The notes under the pieces were generated by a model. It saw only the letters and a list, made by a program, of their open reading frames with translations. It did no database searches and was not told the DNA's origin. The translations under genes and the position numbers were made by a program. Of a stretch of 64,000 nucleotides of DNA, positions 8,521-16,984 are shown piece after piece (position 1 is the first letter of the stretch; every line of letters starts with the position of its first letter). Source of the DNA: Pseudomonas fluorescens (GTDB lineage Bacteria; Pseudomonadota; Gammaproteobacteria; Pseudomonadales; Pseudomonadaceae); assembly GCF_018614655.1 (NCBI RefSeq), contig NZ_JAGGOG010000023.1:1-64000 (forward strand). Reading direction: 5' to 3'.

Positions 8521-8913
8521 CTAGCGCGCAACCAGGTCCAGACACACCGAGTTGATGCAATAACGCAAACCGGTGGGCGGCGGTCCATCAGGGAATACGT
8601 GCCCCAGATGCGCGTCGCACTTGGCACAGGTAACTTCGGTGCGAATCATGCCGTGACTCACGTCGCGAATCTCGACCATCGCTTGTTCGGCAATCGGCTC
8701 GTAGAAGCTGGGCCAGCCGCAACCGGAGTCAAACTTCGCGTTGGAATCGAACAACGGTTCGTTGCAGCAAATACAGTGGTAAACACCCTCGGTCCTGGTG
8801 CCGTTGTATTTGCCGGAAAACGGCCGTTCGGTGCCTTTGAGACGGCACACGTTGTATTGTTCCGGGTCGAGCATCGCCTTCCACTCATCAACGGTTTTCT
8901 GCAACTTTTCCAT
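8521..8913 (-). CDS. msrB: Peptide-methionine (R)-S-oxide reductase MsrB
   Basis: A 130-residue MsrB that reduces the R epimer of protein-bound methionine sulfoxide with thioredoxin. Two CxxC pairs (HCICCNEP and CAKCDAHLGH) form the structural zinc site. The C-terminal RYCINSVCLDL holds the catalytic cysteine. The start is the ATG at 8913 (MEKLQKTVDEW), after a GAGGTGTACTG-type site; the frame is open further upstream but gives a non-family tail. It stands next to gpx and ospR and complements the free-methionine enzyme at 3.5 kb. Confidence 0.93.
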   Translation of the reverse strand: MEKLQKTVDEWKAMLDPEQYNVCRLKGTERPFSGKYNGTRTEGVYHCICCNEPLFDSNAKFDSGCGWPSFYEPIAEQAMVEIRDVSHGMIRTEVTCAKCDAHLGHVFPDGPPPTGLRYCINSVCLDLVAR

Positions 8914-9115
8914 CAGTACACCTCGGCAACTGAAAAAGCCTGATCTGTGTCTTTTCCATGGATCAGGCGGCACGTATGATTGCGCCTCGTCAAAACGCCA
9001 GTCTGGCACCCGCGTTACCGGCATTCAAACGTATTTATGGATGCACCCAGCGCAGGATTCACAGTACGGTTGTCTTCACATCGTCTGGATCGTTCATTTT
9101 CAGGATCACATCGCC

Positions 9116-10327
9116 ATGCAGGTCAGCAAATCGAACAAGCTCGCCAACGTCTGCTACGACATTCGCGGCCCAGTGCTCAAGCACGCCAAACGCCTGGAAG
9201 AGGAAGGCCATCGCATCCTCAAGCTGAACATTGGCAACCCGGCACCCTTTGGTTTCGAAGCGCCCGATGAAATCCTCCAGGACGTGATCCGCAACCTGCC
9301 CACCGCCCAGGGCTACAGCGACTCCAAAGGCCTGTTCAGTGCGCGCAAGGCCGTGATGCAGTACTACCAGCAAAAGCAGGTCGAAGGTGTCGGCATTGAA
9401 GACATCTACCTGGGCAACGGCGTTTCCGAGCTGATCGTCATGTCCATGCAGGCCCTGCTCAACAACGGCGACGAAGTGCTGGTACCGGCACCCGACTATC
9501 CGCTATGGACCGCCGCCGTGACGCTGGCGGGTGGCCATCCGGTGCACTACCTGTGCGACGAGGGCGCCGACTGGTTTCCGGACCTGGCCGACATCAAGGC
9601 CAAGATCACCCCGAACACCAAGGCCATGGTGATCATCAACCCGAACAACCCCACCGGCGCCGTGTACTCCAGAGAAGTGCTGCTGGGCATGCTGGAACTG
9701 GCGCGTCAGCACAACCTGGTGGTGTTCTCCGACGAGATCTACGACAAGATCCTCTACGACGACGCCGTGCACATCTGCACCGCCTCGCTGGCGCCAGACC
9801 TGCTGTGCCTGACCTTCAACGGCCTGTCCAAATCCTATCGGGTAGCGGGTTTCCGCTCCGGCTGGATCGCCATCTCCGGCCCCAAGCACAATGCCCAGAG
9901 CTACATCGAAGGCATCGACATGCTGGCCAACATGCGCCTTTGCGCCAACGTACCGAGCCAGCACGCCATCCAGACTGCTCTCGGCGGCTACCAGAGCATC
10001 AATGACCTGGTGTTGCCGCAGGGTCGCCTGCTGGAACAGCGTAACCGCACGTGGGAGTTGCTCAATGACATTCCCGGCGTCAGTTGTGTCAAACCCATGG
10101 GTGCGCTGTATGCCTTCCCGCGGATCGACCCGAAAGTCTGCCCGATCCACAACGACGAAAAATTCGTGCTCGACCTGTTGCTGTCGGAAAAGCTACTGGT
10201 CGTCCAGGGCACTGCGTTCAACTGGCCGTGGCCTGATCACTTCCGTGTGGTGACTTTGCCACGAGTGGATGACCTGGACATGGCCATAGGTCGCATCGGC
10301 AACTTCCTGAAATCCTATCGCCAGTAA
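9116..10327 (+). CDS. alaA: Glutamate-pyruvate aminotransferase, AlaA-like
   Basis: A 403-residue PLP-dependent class I/II aminotransferase, expected to make alanine from pyruvate and glutamate. The PLP lysine is K239 in NGLSKSYRVAG. Other class blocks are LNIGNPAPFGFEAP, the PNNPTG element and FSDEIYDKILYD. Length and wording match E. coli AlaA (YfbQ, about 405 residues). I took the ATG at 9116 because MQVSKSNKLANVCYDIRGP is the usual family N-terminus; the longer open frame upstream overlaps msrB's promoter region. It is transcribed divergently from msrB. Confidence 0.88.
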   Translation: MQVSKSNKLANVCYDIRGPVLKHAKRLEEEGHRILKLNIGNPAPFGFEAPDEILQDVIRNLPTAQGYSDSKGLFSARKAVMQYYQQKQVEGVGIEDIYLGNGVSELIVMSMQALLNNGDEVLVPAPDYPLWTAAVTLAGGHPVHYLCDEGADWFPDLADIKAKITPNTKAMVIINPNNPTGAVYSREVLLGMLELARQHNLVVFSDEIYDKILYDDAVHICTASLAPDLLCLTFNGLSKSYRVAGFRSGWIAISGPKHNAQSYIEGIDMLANMRLCANVPSQHAIQTALGGYQSINDLVLPQGRLLEQRNRTWELLNDIPGVSCVKPMGALYAFPRIDPKVCPIHNDEKFVLDLLLSEKLLVVQGTAFNWPWPDHFRVVTLPRVDDLDMAIGRIGNFLKSYRQ

Positions 10328-10339
10328 GGCCCTTGCGCT

Positions 10340-10362
10340 GTACGGCCCTCCTAGGGTCGTAC
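10340..10362 (+). terminator. Hairpin downstream of alaA
   Basis: The arms GTACGGCCCT and AGGGTCGTAC pair over 10 bp with one mismatch around a 3-nt loop, 13 bp after the alaA stop. No strong T-run follows, so termination is only possible. The remaining intergenic DNA up to htpX (10363-10640) holds a promoter candidate at 10567-10595 and no coding signal. Confidence 0.4.
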
Positions 10363-10566
10363 AACGATTATCTAGCAACACTTCTCTGTCCGATGCGGGC
10401 ACAAACATCTTCACCTTATGCCGGTCTCAATCTTGATAACCTTCCACCCAATAATTACAGGGCTGTAAGGCACTGGGGCGAGCATAACGACCAGCATCCG
10501 GGATCGGAATATCCCTTCAAGGCTCTACATTAAAGCTGTAGGACACAGTTTGAAATAGTCGCTCGG

Positions 10567-10595
10567 TTGAATAGCCCCGTGCCGCACCTTATATA
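10567..10595 (+). promoter_or_regulatory. Candidate htpX promoter (sigma-70 or heat-shock type)
   Basis: TTGAAT (10567-10572) and TATATA (10590-10595) are separated by 17 nt, a good sigma-70 fit about 45 bp before the htpX ATG. The same DNA also reads GTTGAAT, then about 14 nt, then CCTTATAT, which partly resembles the sigma-32 pattern CTTGAAA/CCCCATNT. htpX is a heat-shock gene in E. coli, so either reading is plausible. Confidence 0.5.
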
Positions 10596-10640
10596 CCCCG
10601 CAGTACGCGACATATTAAGCATGAGGAGAACTCTACAACC

Positions 10641-11528
10641 ATGATGCGCATCCTGCTGTTCTTGGCCACTAACCTGGCGGTCGTGCTGATTGCCAGCATC
10701 ACCCTGAGCCTTTTCGGCTTCAACGGGTTCATGGCGGCCAACGGGGTTGATCTCAACCTCAATCAGCTGCTGGTTTTCTGTGCGGTCTTTGGTTTCGCCG
10801 GCTCGATTTTCTCGCTGTTCATCTCCAAGTGGATGGCGAAGATGAGCACCAGCACCCAAATCATTACTCAGCCACGCACCCGGCATGAGCAATGGTTGCT
10901 GCAAACCGTCGAGCAATTGTCCCGTGAAGCCGGAATCAAGATGCCCGAGGTCGGGATCTTCCCGGCATATGAAGCCAACGCTTTCGCCACCGGCTGGAAC
11001 AAGAACGATGCTCTTGTAGCCGTTAGCCAAGGCTTGCTGGAGCGTTTCTCGCCCGACGAAGTCAAGGCCGTGCTGGCCCACGAAATCGGCCACGTGGCCA
11101 ATGGTGACATGGTCACCCTGGCACTCGTCCAGGGTGTGGTGAACACCTTCGTGATGTTCTTCGCACGCATCATCGGCAACTTCGTCGACAAGGTGATCTT
11201 CAAGAACGAAGGTGGCCAGGGTATCGCCTACTATGTGGCGACAATCTTCGCCGAACTGGTATTGGGTTTCCTTGCCAGCTCGATCGTGATGTGGTTCTCG
11301 CGCAAACGGGAGTTCCGTGCTGACGAAGCCGGTGCGCGCCTGGCGGGTACCAATGCGATGATCGGCGCCCTGCAACGCCTGCGCTCCGAACAGGGCCTGC
11401 CGGTGCACATGCCCGACACCCTGAACGCCTTCGGCATCAACGGTGGCGTCAAGCAAGGCCTGGCTCGCATGTTCATGAGCCACCCACCGCTGGAAGAGCG
11501 GATCGACGCGCTGCGCCGTCGGGGCTGA
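10641..11528 (+). CDS. htpX: Membrane metalloprotease HtpX
   Basis: A 295-residue zinc endopeptidase of the inner membrane that degrades misfolded membrane proteins alongside FtsH. Two N-terminal membrane segments (about 4-26 and 43-63) precede the zinc motif HEIGH (H147, E148, H151). A further hydrophobic pair lies near 160-215, and the glutamate ligand region FRADEAGARLAG follows. The start follows a GAGGAG-like site (ATGAGGAGAAC). The gene is monocistronic, with its own promoter candidate and a hairpin after the stop. Confidence 0.95.
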   Translation: MMRILLFLATNLAVVLIASITLSLFGFNGFMAANGVDLNLNQLLVFCAVFGFAGSIFSLFISKWMAKMSTSTQIITQPRTRHEQWLLQTVEQLSREAGIKMPEVGIFPAYEANAFATGWNKNDALVAVSQGLLERFSPDEVKAVLAHEIGHVANGDMVTLALVQGVVNTFVMFFARIIGNFVDKVIFKNEGGQGIAYYVATIFAELVLGFLASSIVMWFSRKREFRADEAGARLAGTNAMIGALQRLRSEQGLPVHMPDTLNAFGINGGVKQGLARMFMSHPPLEERIDALRRRG

Positions 11529-11554
11529 GAGTCCGCAGTAATGCAGTAATACAG

Positions 11555-11580
11555 AAGGGGCAATTGGATCGCCCTTTTTT
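11555..11580 (+). terminator. Intrinsic terminator after htpX
   Basis: AAGGGGC pairs with GCCCTT (one bulged G) around an 8-nt loop, followed by TTTTTT. It sits between the convergent htpX and tpm genes. Confidence 0.55.
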
Positions 11581-11591
11581 GTGGGCGCGCT

Positions 11592-12248
11592 TCAGGCCTT
11601 GGTCAATCGATAAACCCGCTCTTCCAGGCGCGTGACGCCCTCCTGCACAAACTTCCAGCTCTCGCCCAGAATATCTCGCTCATCCACTACAGACATTTGC
11701 CAACTTTCTCCAAAGAGCAACCGGACTTCTTGATCGGTCACGGCAAAGGGCGGGCCTGCCTTCTGAGCCTGGTCATAATCAAGGGTGATCAACATTCCCT
11801 GGCAACCTGATACCAGGAGCCTGTTCAAATGCGCGGCATACTGCTCCCGCATCAACGGTGGCAAGGCGATCAGCGCTGCGCGGTCGTAAAGCGCCGTGCA
11901 ATCGGCCACCATTCCCGCCTCCAGGGCGAAGAAATCACCGCACCACAGCTCGATGGACCCCGCCTGATAGACCTTGAAAGCAGCCTGGCTGTTGATCTGC
12001 GGCGTCAGCCCCTGTTCGCTGAAGAACTCTTCGATGGCCTTTTCCGACAACTCGACACCCAGGACCCGATGTCCTTGGCTGGCCAGCCACAACAGATCCA
12101 GGCTTTTCCCGCATAACGGCACCAACACCCGCCCCCCACTCGCCAAACCCAGGCCGGACCAGTGTTGCGGCAAATAGGGATTTACCTCGGACAAATGAAA
12201 ACCAATCTGATTGCGCGCCCAACGCTCATGCCAAAATTTCGGCTCCAT
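11592..12248 (-). CDS. tpm: Thiopurine S-methyltransferase
   Basis: A 218-residue SAM-dependent methyltransferase that methylates aromatic thiols. In pseudomonads it is linked to tellurite and selenite methylation. The N-terminal FWHERWARNQIGFH and the SAM-binding block VLVPLCGKSLDLLWLA with the acidic GVELSEKA are characteristic of bacterial TPMT. Length equals that of P. aeruginosa Tpm. It is divergent from ygiD across about 100 bp; that gap contains the palindrome GATCAATGATC but no recognised regulator site. Confidence 0.92.
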   Translation of the reverse strand: MEPKFWHERWARNQIGFHLSEVNPYLPQHWSGLGLASGGRVLVPLCGKSLDLLWLASQGHRVLGVELSEKAIEEFFSEQGLTPQINSQAAFKVYQAGSIELWCGDFFALEAGMVADCTALYDRAALIALPPLMREQYAAHLNRLLVSGCQGMLITLDYDQAQKAGPPFAVTDQEVRLLFGESWQMSVVDERDILGESWKFVQEGVTRLEERVYRLTKA

Positions 12249-12351
12249 GATTCTGCCCTGAAAATTCGATCAAATAGCGCTAAAACTTATATTAGATTTA
12301 GATCAATGATCTGATTGAAGATGGGCCATCTTACTCCTCAGGACCCTGCCC

Positions 12352-13119
12352 ATGCTTCCCAGCCTGTTTATCTCTCACGGTTCGCCCATGCTCGCACTGC
12401 AGCCCGGTGCCAGCGGTCCGGCACTCAAGCGATTGGCTGCCGAGATACCGCGCCCCAAAGCCATTGTGGTGGTGTCGGCGCATTGGGAAAGCCAGGAGTT
12501 GCTGGTCACCGGCAACCCGGCCCCAGAGACCTGGCACGACTTCGGCGGTTTTCCACGGGAGCTGTTTGCCGTGCAATACCCTGCCCCCGGCCAACCGCAA
12601 CTGGCCGCACAGATCGTCGAACTGCTGACGGTGGACGGCCTGAATGCCCGTATCGATAACCAACGCCCGTTCGACCATGGCACCTGGGTGCCGCTGTCGC
12701 TGATGTATCCGGACGCCGACATCCCAGTGGTGCAAGTGTCGCTGCCCAGCCGCATGGGGCCAGCACTGCAAACCCGAGTCGGGCGAGCACTCGCCAGCCT
12801 GCGCGAACAAGGTGTACTGCTGATCGGCTCAGGCAGCATTACCCATAATCTCGGAGAACTGGACTGGCACGCAGGCCCGGAAAGCATCGAGCCTTGGGCT
12901 CGTGAATTCCGAGACTGGGTCGTCGACAAACTCGTCGCCCAGGATGAAGCCGCATTGCACGACTACCGCCGCCAGGCACCCCATGCGGTACGTAGTCATC
13001 CCAGTGATGAACATTTGTTACCGCTCTATTTCGCCAGGGGCGCGGGTGGGACGTTCAGTGTGGCGCACCAGGGATTCACCCTGGGCGCGCTGGGCATGGA
13101 CATTTACCGATTTGGTTAA
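12352..13119 (+). CDS. ygiD: LigB-type extradiol dioxygenase, 4,5-DOPA dioxygenase family
   Basis: A 255-residue protein of the class III extradiol dioxygenase fold (YgiD / plant DODA family). It has histidine-rich metal-ligand blocks SHGSPML, VVSAHWES, RPFDHGTW and HPSDEHLLPL. The E. coli homologue has DOPA 4,5-cleaving activity; the physiological substrate is uncertain. Start by AGGA about 9 nt upstream of the ATG. A clear terminator follows directly. Confidence 0.85.
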   Translation: MLPSLFISHGSPMLALQPGASGPALKRLAAEIPRPKAIVVVSAHWESQELLVTGNPAPETWHDFGGFPRELFAVQYPAPGQPQLAAQIVELLTVDGLNARIDNQRPFDHGTWVPLSLMYPDADIPVVQVSLPSRMGPALQTRVGRALASLREQGVLLIGSGSITHNLGELDWHAGPESIEPWAREFRDWVVDKLVAQDEAALHDYRRQAPHAVRSHPSDEHLLPLYFARGAGGTFSVAHQGFTLGALGMDIYRFG

Positions 13120-13129
13120 TTCCAGGCAT

Positions 13130-13160
13130 AAAAAATCCCCGAACCAGTCGGGGATTTTTT
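13130..13160 (+). terminator. Intrinsic terminator, ygiD/deaD
   Basis: The stem ATCCCCGA/TCGGGGAT is flanked by an A-run on the left and a T-run on the right, so it could act in both directions between convergent ygiD and deaD. Confidence 0.85.
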
Positions 13161-13188
13161 ATGTTCGATCAATCAGCCCGAGAGCGGA

Positions 13189-14862
13189 TCAATCTTCGCG
13201 ATAGCGACGCAGCTTGAGCTGCTTACCGGCAACGCGAGTGTCCTTCAGCTTGGTCAGCAACTTCTCCAGACCATCTTCCGGCAGCTCCACCAGGGAGAAG
13301 CTGTCACGAACCTGGATACGGCCGATCGCTTCACGTGCCAGGCCACCCTCATTGAGGATTGCACCCAACAGGTTCTTGGCCGCGATACCGTCACGCGCGC
13401 CCAGCGCGGTACGGCAACGAGCACGACCTTCGGCCAGTGGAACCGGAGCGCGACGCTCACGATCACCACGGTCCGGACGATCACCGGAACGCTCTGGACG
13501 ATCACCGCGTGGAGCGTTGTTCGGTACCAGTGGACGTTCTTTCTCGATCGCCGCCAGGGTCAGCGCTTGACCGTTGGTAGCCTTGCGCAGCAGAGCTGCA
13601 GCCAGGGCACGCGGGGTGCAACCGATATCGGCAGTCAGGCGATCCAACAGATCACCGTGGGTCGATTCAGCGTCAGCCACCAGCGGCGACAGGCTGTTGG
13701 TCAGTTTCTTGATGCGGGCATCGAGAACGGCCTGAGCATCCGGCAGACGGACTTCGGCAACTTTCTGACCGGTAACACGCTCGATCACTTGCAGCATGCG
13801 GCGCTCACGTGGAGTCACCAGCAGCAGGGCACGACCTTCGCGACCGGCACGGCCAGTACGGCCGATACGGTGAACGTAGGACTCTGGATCGTAAGGCATG
13901 TCAACGTTGAATACGTGAGTGATACGTGGAACGTCCAGACCACGAGCAGCAACGTCGGTAGCCACAACGATGTCCAGACGGCCATCCTTGAGGGAGTCGA
14001 TCACGCGCTCACGTTGGTTCTGGGCAATGTCACCGTTCAGCGCAGCGGCTTTGTAGCCTTTGGCTTCCAGGGCGCTGGCCAGGTCCAGGGTCGCTTGCTT
14101 GGTGCGCACGAACATGATCAGGGCGTCGAAGTCTTCGACTTCCAGCAGGCTCAATACAGCCGAGGTCTTCTGGTCAGCGTGAACCAACAGGTGAGCCTGT
14201 TCGATCGCGGTAACGGTCTGAGTCTTGGTCTGGATCTTCACGTGTTGCGGATCGCGCAGGTGGCGCTCAGCAATGGCACGGATCGACTGCGGCAGGGTGG
14301 CCGAGAACAATACGGTCTGACGGGTCGCTGGCAGTGCCTTGAAGATGACTTCCAGGTCGTCCATGAAGCCCAGCTTGAGCATTTCGTCAGCTTCGTCGAG
14401 AACCAGGTGGTTCACGGTCGACAGAACTTTTTCGTCGCGGCGCAGGTGGTCGCACAGACGGCCCGGGGTGGCGACAACGATCTGTGCGCCATTACGGATT
14501 GCTTTCAGTTGTGGGCCCATAGGCGCGCCGCCGTAAACGGCCACAACGGTAACGCCTGGCATTTGCTTGGCGTAGGTTTCGAAAGCGGTTGCTACTTGCA
14601 GCGCCAACTCACGGGTTGGCGCCAGGATCAGGGCTTGCGGCTCGCGCTTGGCAGGATCGATGCAGTGCAGGATAGGCAGTGCGAACGCGGCGGTTTTACC
14701 GGTACCGGTTTGCGCCTGGCCAATCATGTCCTGGCCGGCCATGATGATCGGGATCGATTGCTGCTGAATAGCCGAAGGCTCTTCGTAGCCAGTCGCGATG
14801 ACGGCTGCAAGAATATTCGGGTTAAGATTAAAAGCGGCGAAGCCGCCGGTTTCCTGGGTCAT
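13189..14862 (-). CDS. deaD: DEAD-box ATP-dependent RNA helicase DeaD/CsdA
   Basis: A 557-residue RNA helicase for ribosome assembly and mRNA unwinding in the cold. It shows the Q-motif phenylalanine region, Walker A AQTGTGKT (50-57), PTRELA, DEAD, SAT, the helicase C block (ATDVAARGLD, HRIGRTGRAG), a charged linker rich in Arg/Asp/Pro, and a C-terminal RNA-binding domain resembling DbpA RBD. The start is the ATG at 14862 (MTQETGGFAAF). The frame remains open upstream into the leader, but that part is not conserved-looking. Its long 5' region suggests cold-shock control as in E. coli csdA. Confidence 0.93.
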   Translation of the reverse strand: MTQETGGFAAFNLNPNILAAVIATGYEEPSAIQQQSIPIIMAGQDMIGQAQTGTGKTAAFALPILHCIDPAKREPQALILAPTRELALQVATAFETYAKQMPGVTVVAVYGGAPMGPQLKAIRNGAQIVVATPGRLCDHLRRDEKVLSTVNHLVLDEADEMLKLGFMDDLEVIFKALPATRQTVLFSATLPQSIRAIAERHLRDPQHVKIQTKTQTVTAIEQAHLLVHADQKTSAVLSLLEVEDFDALIMFVRTKQATLDLASALEAKGYKAAALNGDIAQNQRERVIDSLKDGRLDIVVATDVAARGLDVPRITHVFNVDMPYDPESYVHRIGRTGRAGREGRALLLVTPRERRMLQVIERVTGQKVAEVRLPDAQAVLDARIKKLTNSLSPLVADAESTHGDLLDRLTADIGCTPRALAAALLRKATNGQALTLAAIEKERPLVPNNAPRGDRPERSGDRPDRGDRERRAPVPLAEGRARCRTALGARDGIAAKNLLGAILNEGGLAREAIGRIQVRDSFSLVELPEDGLEKLLTKLKDTRVAGKQLKLRRYRED

Positions 14863-15144
14863 GGGTCTGCCTCTAAGTGCATCCGCAAAGACCCATGCTC
14901 CAAAGCTGCGCATGCCGTGTTGAGACTCAAGAGTCGCCCTGGCTGCTTTGTCGGCGGGGATTTGCGAAAACGAATGAATGGAAAAGATTCGTCAAGGAAG
15001 AGTCCGCTGTGCGGACGAGCAGCCGAAGCTGGCTTCGGGGAATTGCACTACCTAAACGCGGCCCGGTTAAAGGCCGGCGCGCACTATACCGGAAATAGCT
15101 GAAAAAGGGAGCTTTTTTTATCGGAAAAACCCGATAAACAGCTC
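14863..15144 (-). promoter_or_regulatory. deaD leader, -10 element and upstream palindrome
   Basis: A minus-strand TATAGT (15088-15083) would start a transcript near 15076, leaving a leader of about 215 nt before the deaD ATG; long leaders are usual in cold-shock helicase genes. No convincing -35 is present. Just upstream, GAGCT...TATCGG / CCGATA...AGCTC forms an interrupted palindrome at 15109-15144, at about -33 to -68. This is a possible operator or a terminator-like hairpin. The rest of the deaD to crotonase gap (15145-15285) shows no gene. Confidence 0.4.
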
Positions 15145-15285
15145 TGTATCAAAGGCTTTGCACATCCTGATAGCAACGTCTATTTTTCAAAGGCCCGGCC
15201 CTGTTGGTCATGACACTTAAACGGTTCACCTTTCGCAGCGGGCCCTTCGGTCCGAACGCCCCCTTTGCGCCCGAGGACACACCCC

Positions 15286-16077
15286 ATGAATCAAGCCAGC
15301 AGCAGCCGCGTCAGCCGTGAACAGCAAGGCCATGTTCTGTTGCTGGGACTGAACCGGGTGGCCAAACGCAATGCCTTTGACCTGGAGCTGCTCAACGAAC
15401 TAAGCCTGGCCTATGGCGAATTTGATCGTAATGATGAAGCGCGGGTGGCTATCGTCTTTGGCCACGGCGATCACTTTACCGCCGGGCTGGACCTGGCAAA
15501 CGTCGGACAGGCAATGGCTCAGGGCTGGCAACCGCCGCTGGGAGGTTGTGACCCCTGGGGCGTATTCGCAGGCCCCAGGGTCAGTAAACCGGTGATTGTC
15601 GCGGCTCAGGGCTATTGCCTGACCATCGGCATCGAACTGATGCTGGCGGCGGATATCAACCTGTGCGCCAGTAATACCCGCTTCGCGCAGATGGAAGTAC
15701 AGCGCGGGATCTTTCCCTTTGGCGGCGCAACCCTGCGCTTTCATCAAATTGCCGGCTGGGGCAATGCCATGCGTTGGCTGCTCACCGGTGATGAGTTTGA
15801 TGCTCACGAAGCCCTGCGACTGGGCCTGGTGCAAGAAGTGATGGCCAGTGAAGACCTGCTGCCGCGCGCGCTGGAGCTGGCCAACCGTATTGCTCGGCAG
15901 GCACCGCTGGGCGTGCAGGCAACCCTGATGTCGGCACGCCAGGCCCGAATCGAAGGTGAAACAGCCGCCGCGGCCGGTTTGCCCGTGCTGGTGGAGAAAC
16001 TGCTGAACAGTGAAGATGCCAAGGAAGGTGTCCGGGCCATGATTGAAAAGCGGCCCGGTGTATTCAAAGGACTCTGA
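15286..16077 (+). CDS. Enoyl-CoA hydratase/isomerase (crotonase) family protein
   Basis: A 263-residue crotonase-fold protein. The oxyanion-hole blocks are visible as HFTAGLDLANV and CLTIGIELMLAADI. The first catalytic glutamate position of true hydratases is not obvious: the block reads QGYCLTIGIELM, while a Glu lies in QMEVQRGIFPFGG. Substrate therefore cannot be named. The start is the ATG at 15286 after GAGGACAC. It is divergent from deaD and convergent with the spermidine-synthase-like gene, 9 bp away; the same trio is recalled in P. aeruginosa. Confidence 0.8.
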   Translation: MNQASSSRVSREQQGHVLLLGLNRVAKRNAFDLELLNELSLAYGEFDRNDEARVAIVFGHGDHFTAGLDLANVGQAMAQGWQPPLGGCDPWGVFAGPRVSKPVIVAAQGYCLTIGIELMLAADINLCASNTRFAQMEVQRGIFPFGGATLRFHQIAGWGNAMRWLLTGDEFDAHEALRLGLVQEVMASEDLLPRALELANRIARQAPLGVQATLMSARQARIEGETAAAAGLPVLVEKLLNSEDAKEGVRAMIEKRPGVFKGL

Positions 16078-16086
16078 CCCCGTGCC

Positions 16087-16842
16087 TCAAGTTGCCGGCC
16101 GAATAGCCTTGATCAACGATTGCAGCGAATACCCCAATCGTGGCGCAAGGCCCTCGGCCCGGGTGGACAGCGCTGCCAGATCGAGTTCCTGATCCAGGTC
16201 CGCCGGCACAATCAGGATCACATTGCCCTCCTTCACCGGCAACTCCCAGTAATGCCGGTGATACAGACCGCGCAACAAGGCGGCGCCCAACGGTTTGCCA
16301 TCATCGGTCGCCCATTGATTGATCACCAGCCAGCCGCCGGGATTGAGCTTCTTCTGGCAGTTTTCCAGGAAAGTCCAGGCCAAGTGACCGACACCCGGCC
16401 CCACGTCGGTATAAAGGTCGACAAAAATCAGGTCCGCCAGCTCTGCCGTTTCCAGCAACTGCAGGGCGTCGCCGACACGGATATACAAACGCGGATCGTC
16501 ATCCAACCCCAGGAACTCGATAGCCAGGCGCGGCACATCGGGGCGCAGCTCAATGGCTTCGACATCTTCCAGGGGCAGGAACTTGAGGCAGGCCTGGGTC
16601 AAGGTGCCAGCCCCCAAACCGAGGAACAGCGCGCTTTCCGGCTGCTCATGGCACAACGCGCCAATGAGCATGGCGCGGGTGTAGTCATACTCCAACCAGC
16701 TCGGATCAGCGGTAAACACGCAGCTCTGCTCGATGGCGTCGCCAAACTCAAGAAAGCGGTAATCGGCCACTTCCAGCACACGGATCATGCCGAAGTCATC
16801 ATGGACCTCGGCCAGCAGGCGCTCGACGCGCTCCTCAGTCAT
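16087..16842 (-). CDS. Spermidine synthase-like methyltransferase-fold protein
   Basis: A 251-residue Rossmann-fold protein of the spermidine synthase superfamily. The nucleotide-binding block ALFLGLGAGTLTQACLKF is followed by the acidic VEAIELRPDV and the later DLIFVDLYTD. No S-adenosylmethionine decarboxylase gene is nearby, and many such SpeE-like proteins have no proven polyamine activity. The start is the ATG at 16842 with TAGGAGTAG upstream. It is divergent from the class II DAHP synthase gene. Confidence 0.75.
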   Translation of the reverse strand: MTEERVERLLAEVHDDFGMIRVLEVADYRFLEFGDAIEQSCVFTADPSWLEYDYTRAMLIGALCHEQPESALFLGLGAGTLTQACLKFLPLEDVEAIELRPDVPRLAIEFLGLDDDPRLYIRVGDALQLLETAELADLIFVDLYTDVGPGVGHLAWTFLENCQKKLNPGGWLVINQWATDDGKPLGAALLRGLYHRHYWELPVKEGNVILIVPADLDQELDLAALSTRAEGLAPRLGYSLQSLIKAIRPAT

Positions 16843-16984
16843 GACTACTCCTAACGTCCACCAACAAGGTCCAGCCGCCTGTTCCCAAGCGGGAAAGGCG
16901 CGATTGTCGGCGAACCGACCGCAGCAGGTCACGCACTAATTGCTGATAACATGGCTCTCCGACTATAAATCACTTGAGTTCATG

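Noticed and set aside
8798..9115. N-terminal extension of alaA
   Set aside because: The frame is open, but the added residues are antisense to msrB and the family starts at MQVSKSNKL.
13567..15102. Open frame of 511 codons antisense to deaD
   Set aside because: It is a shadow of the high-GC codon pattern; deaD on the other strand has every helicase motif, and the antisense product shows no domain.
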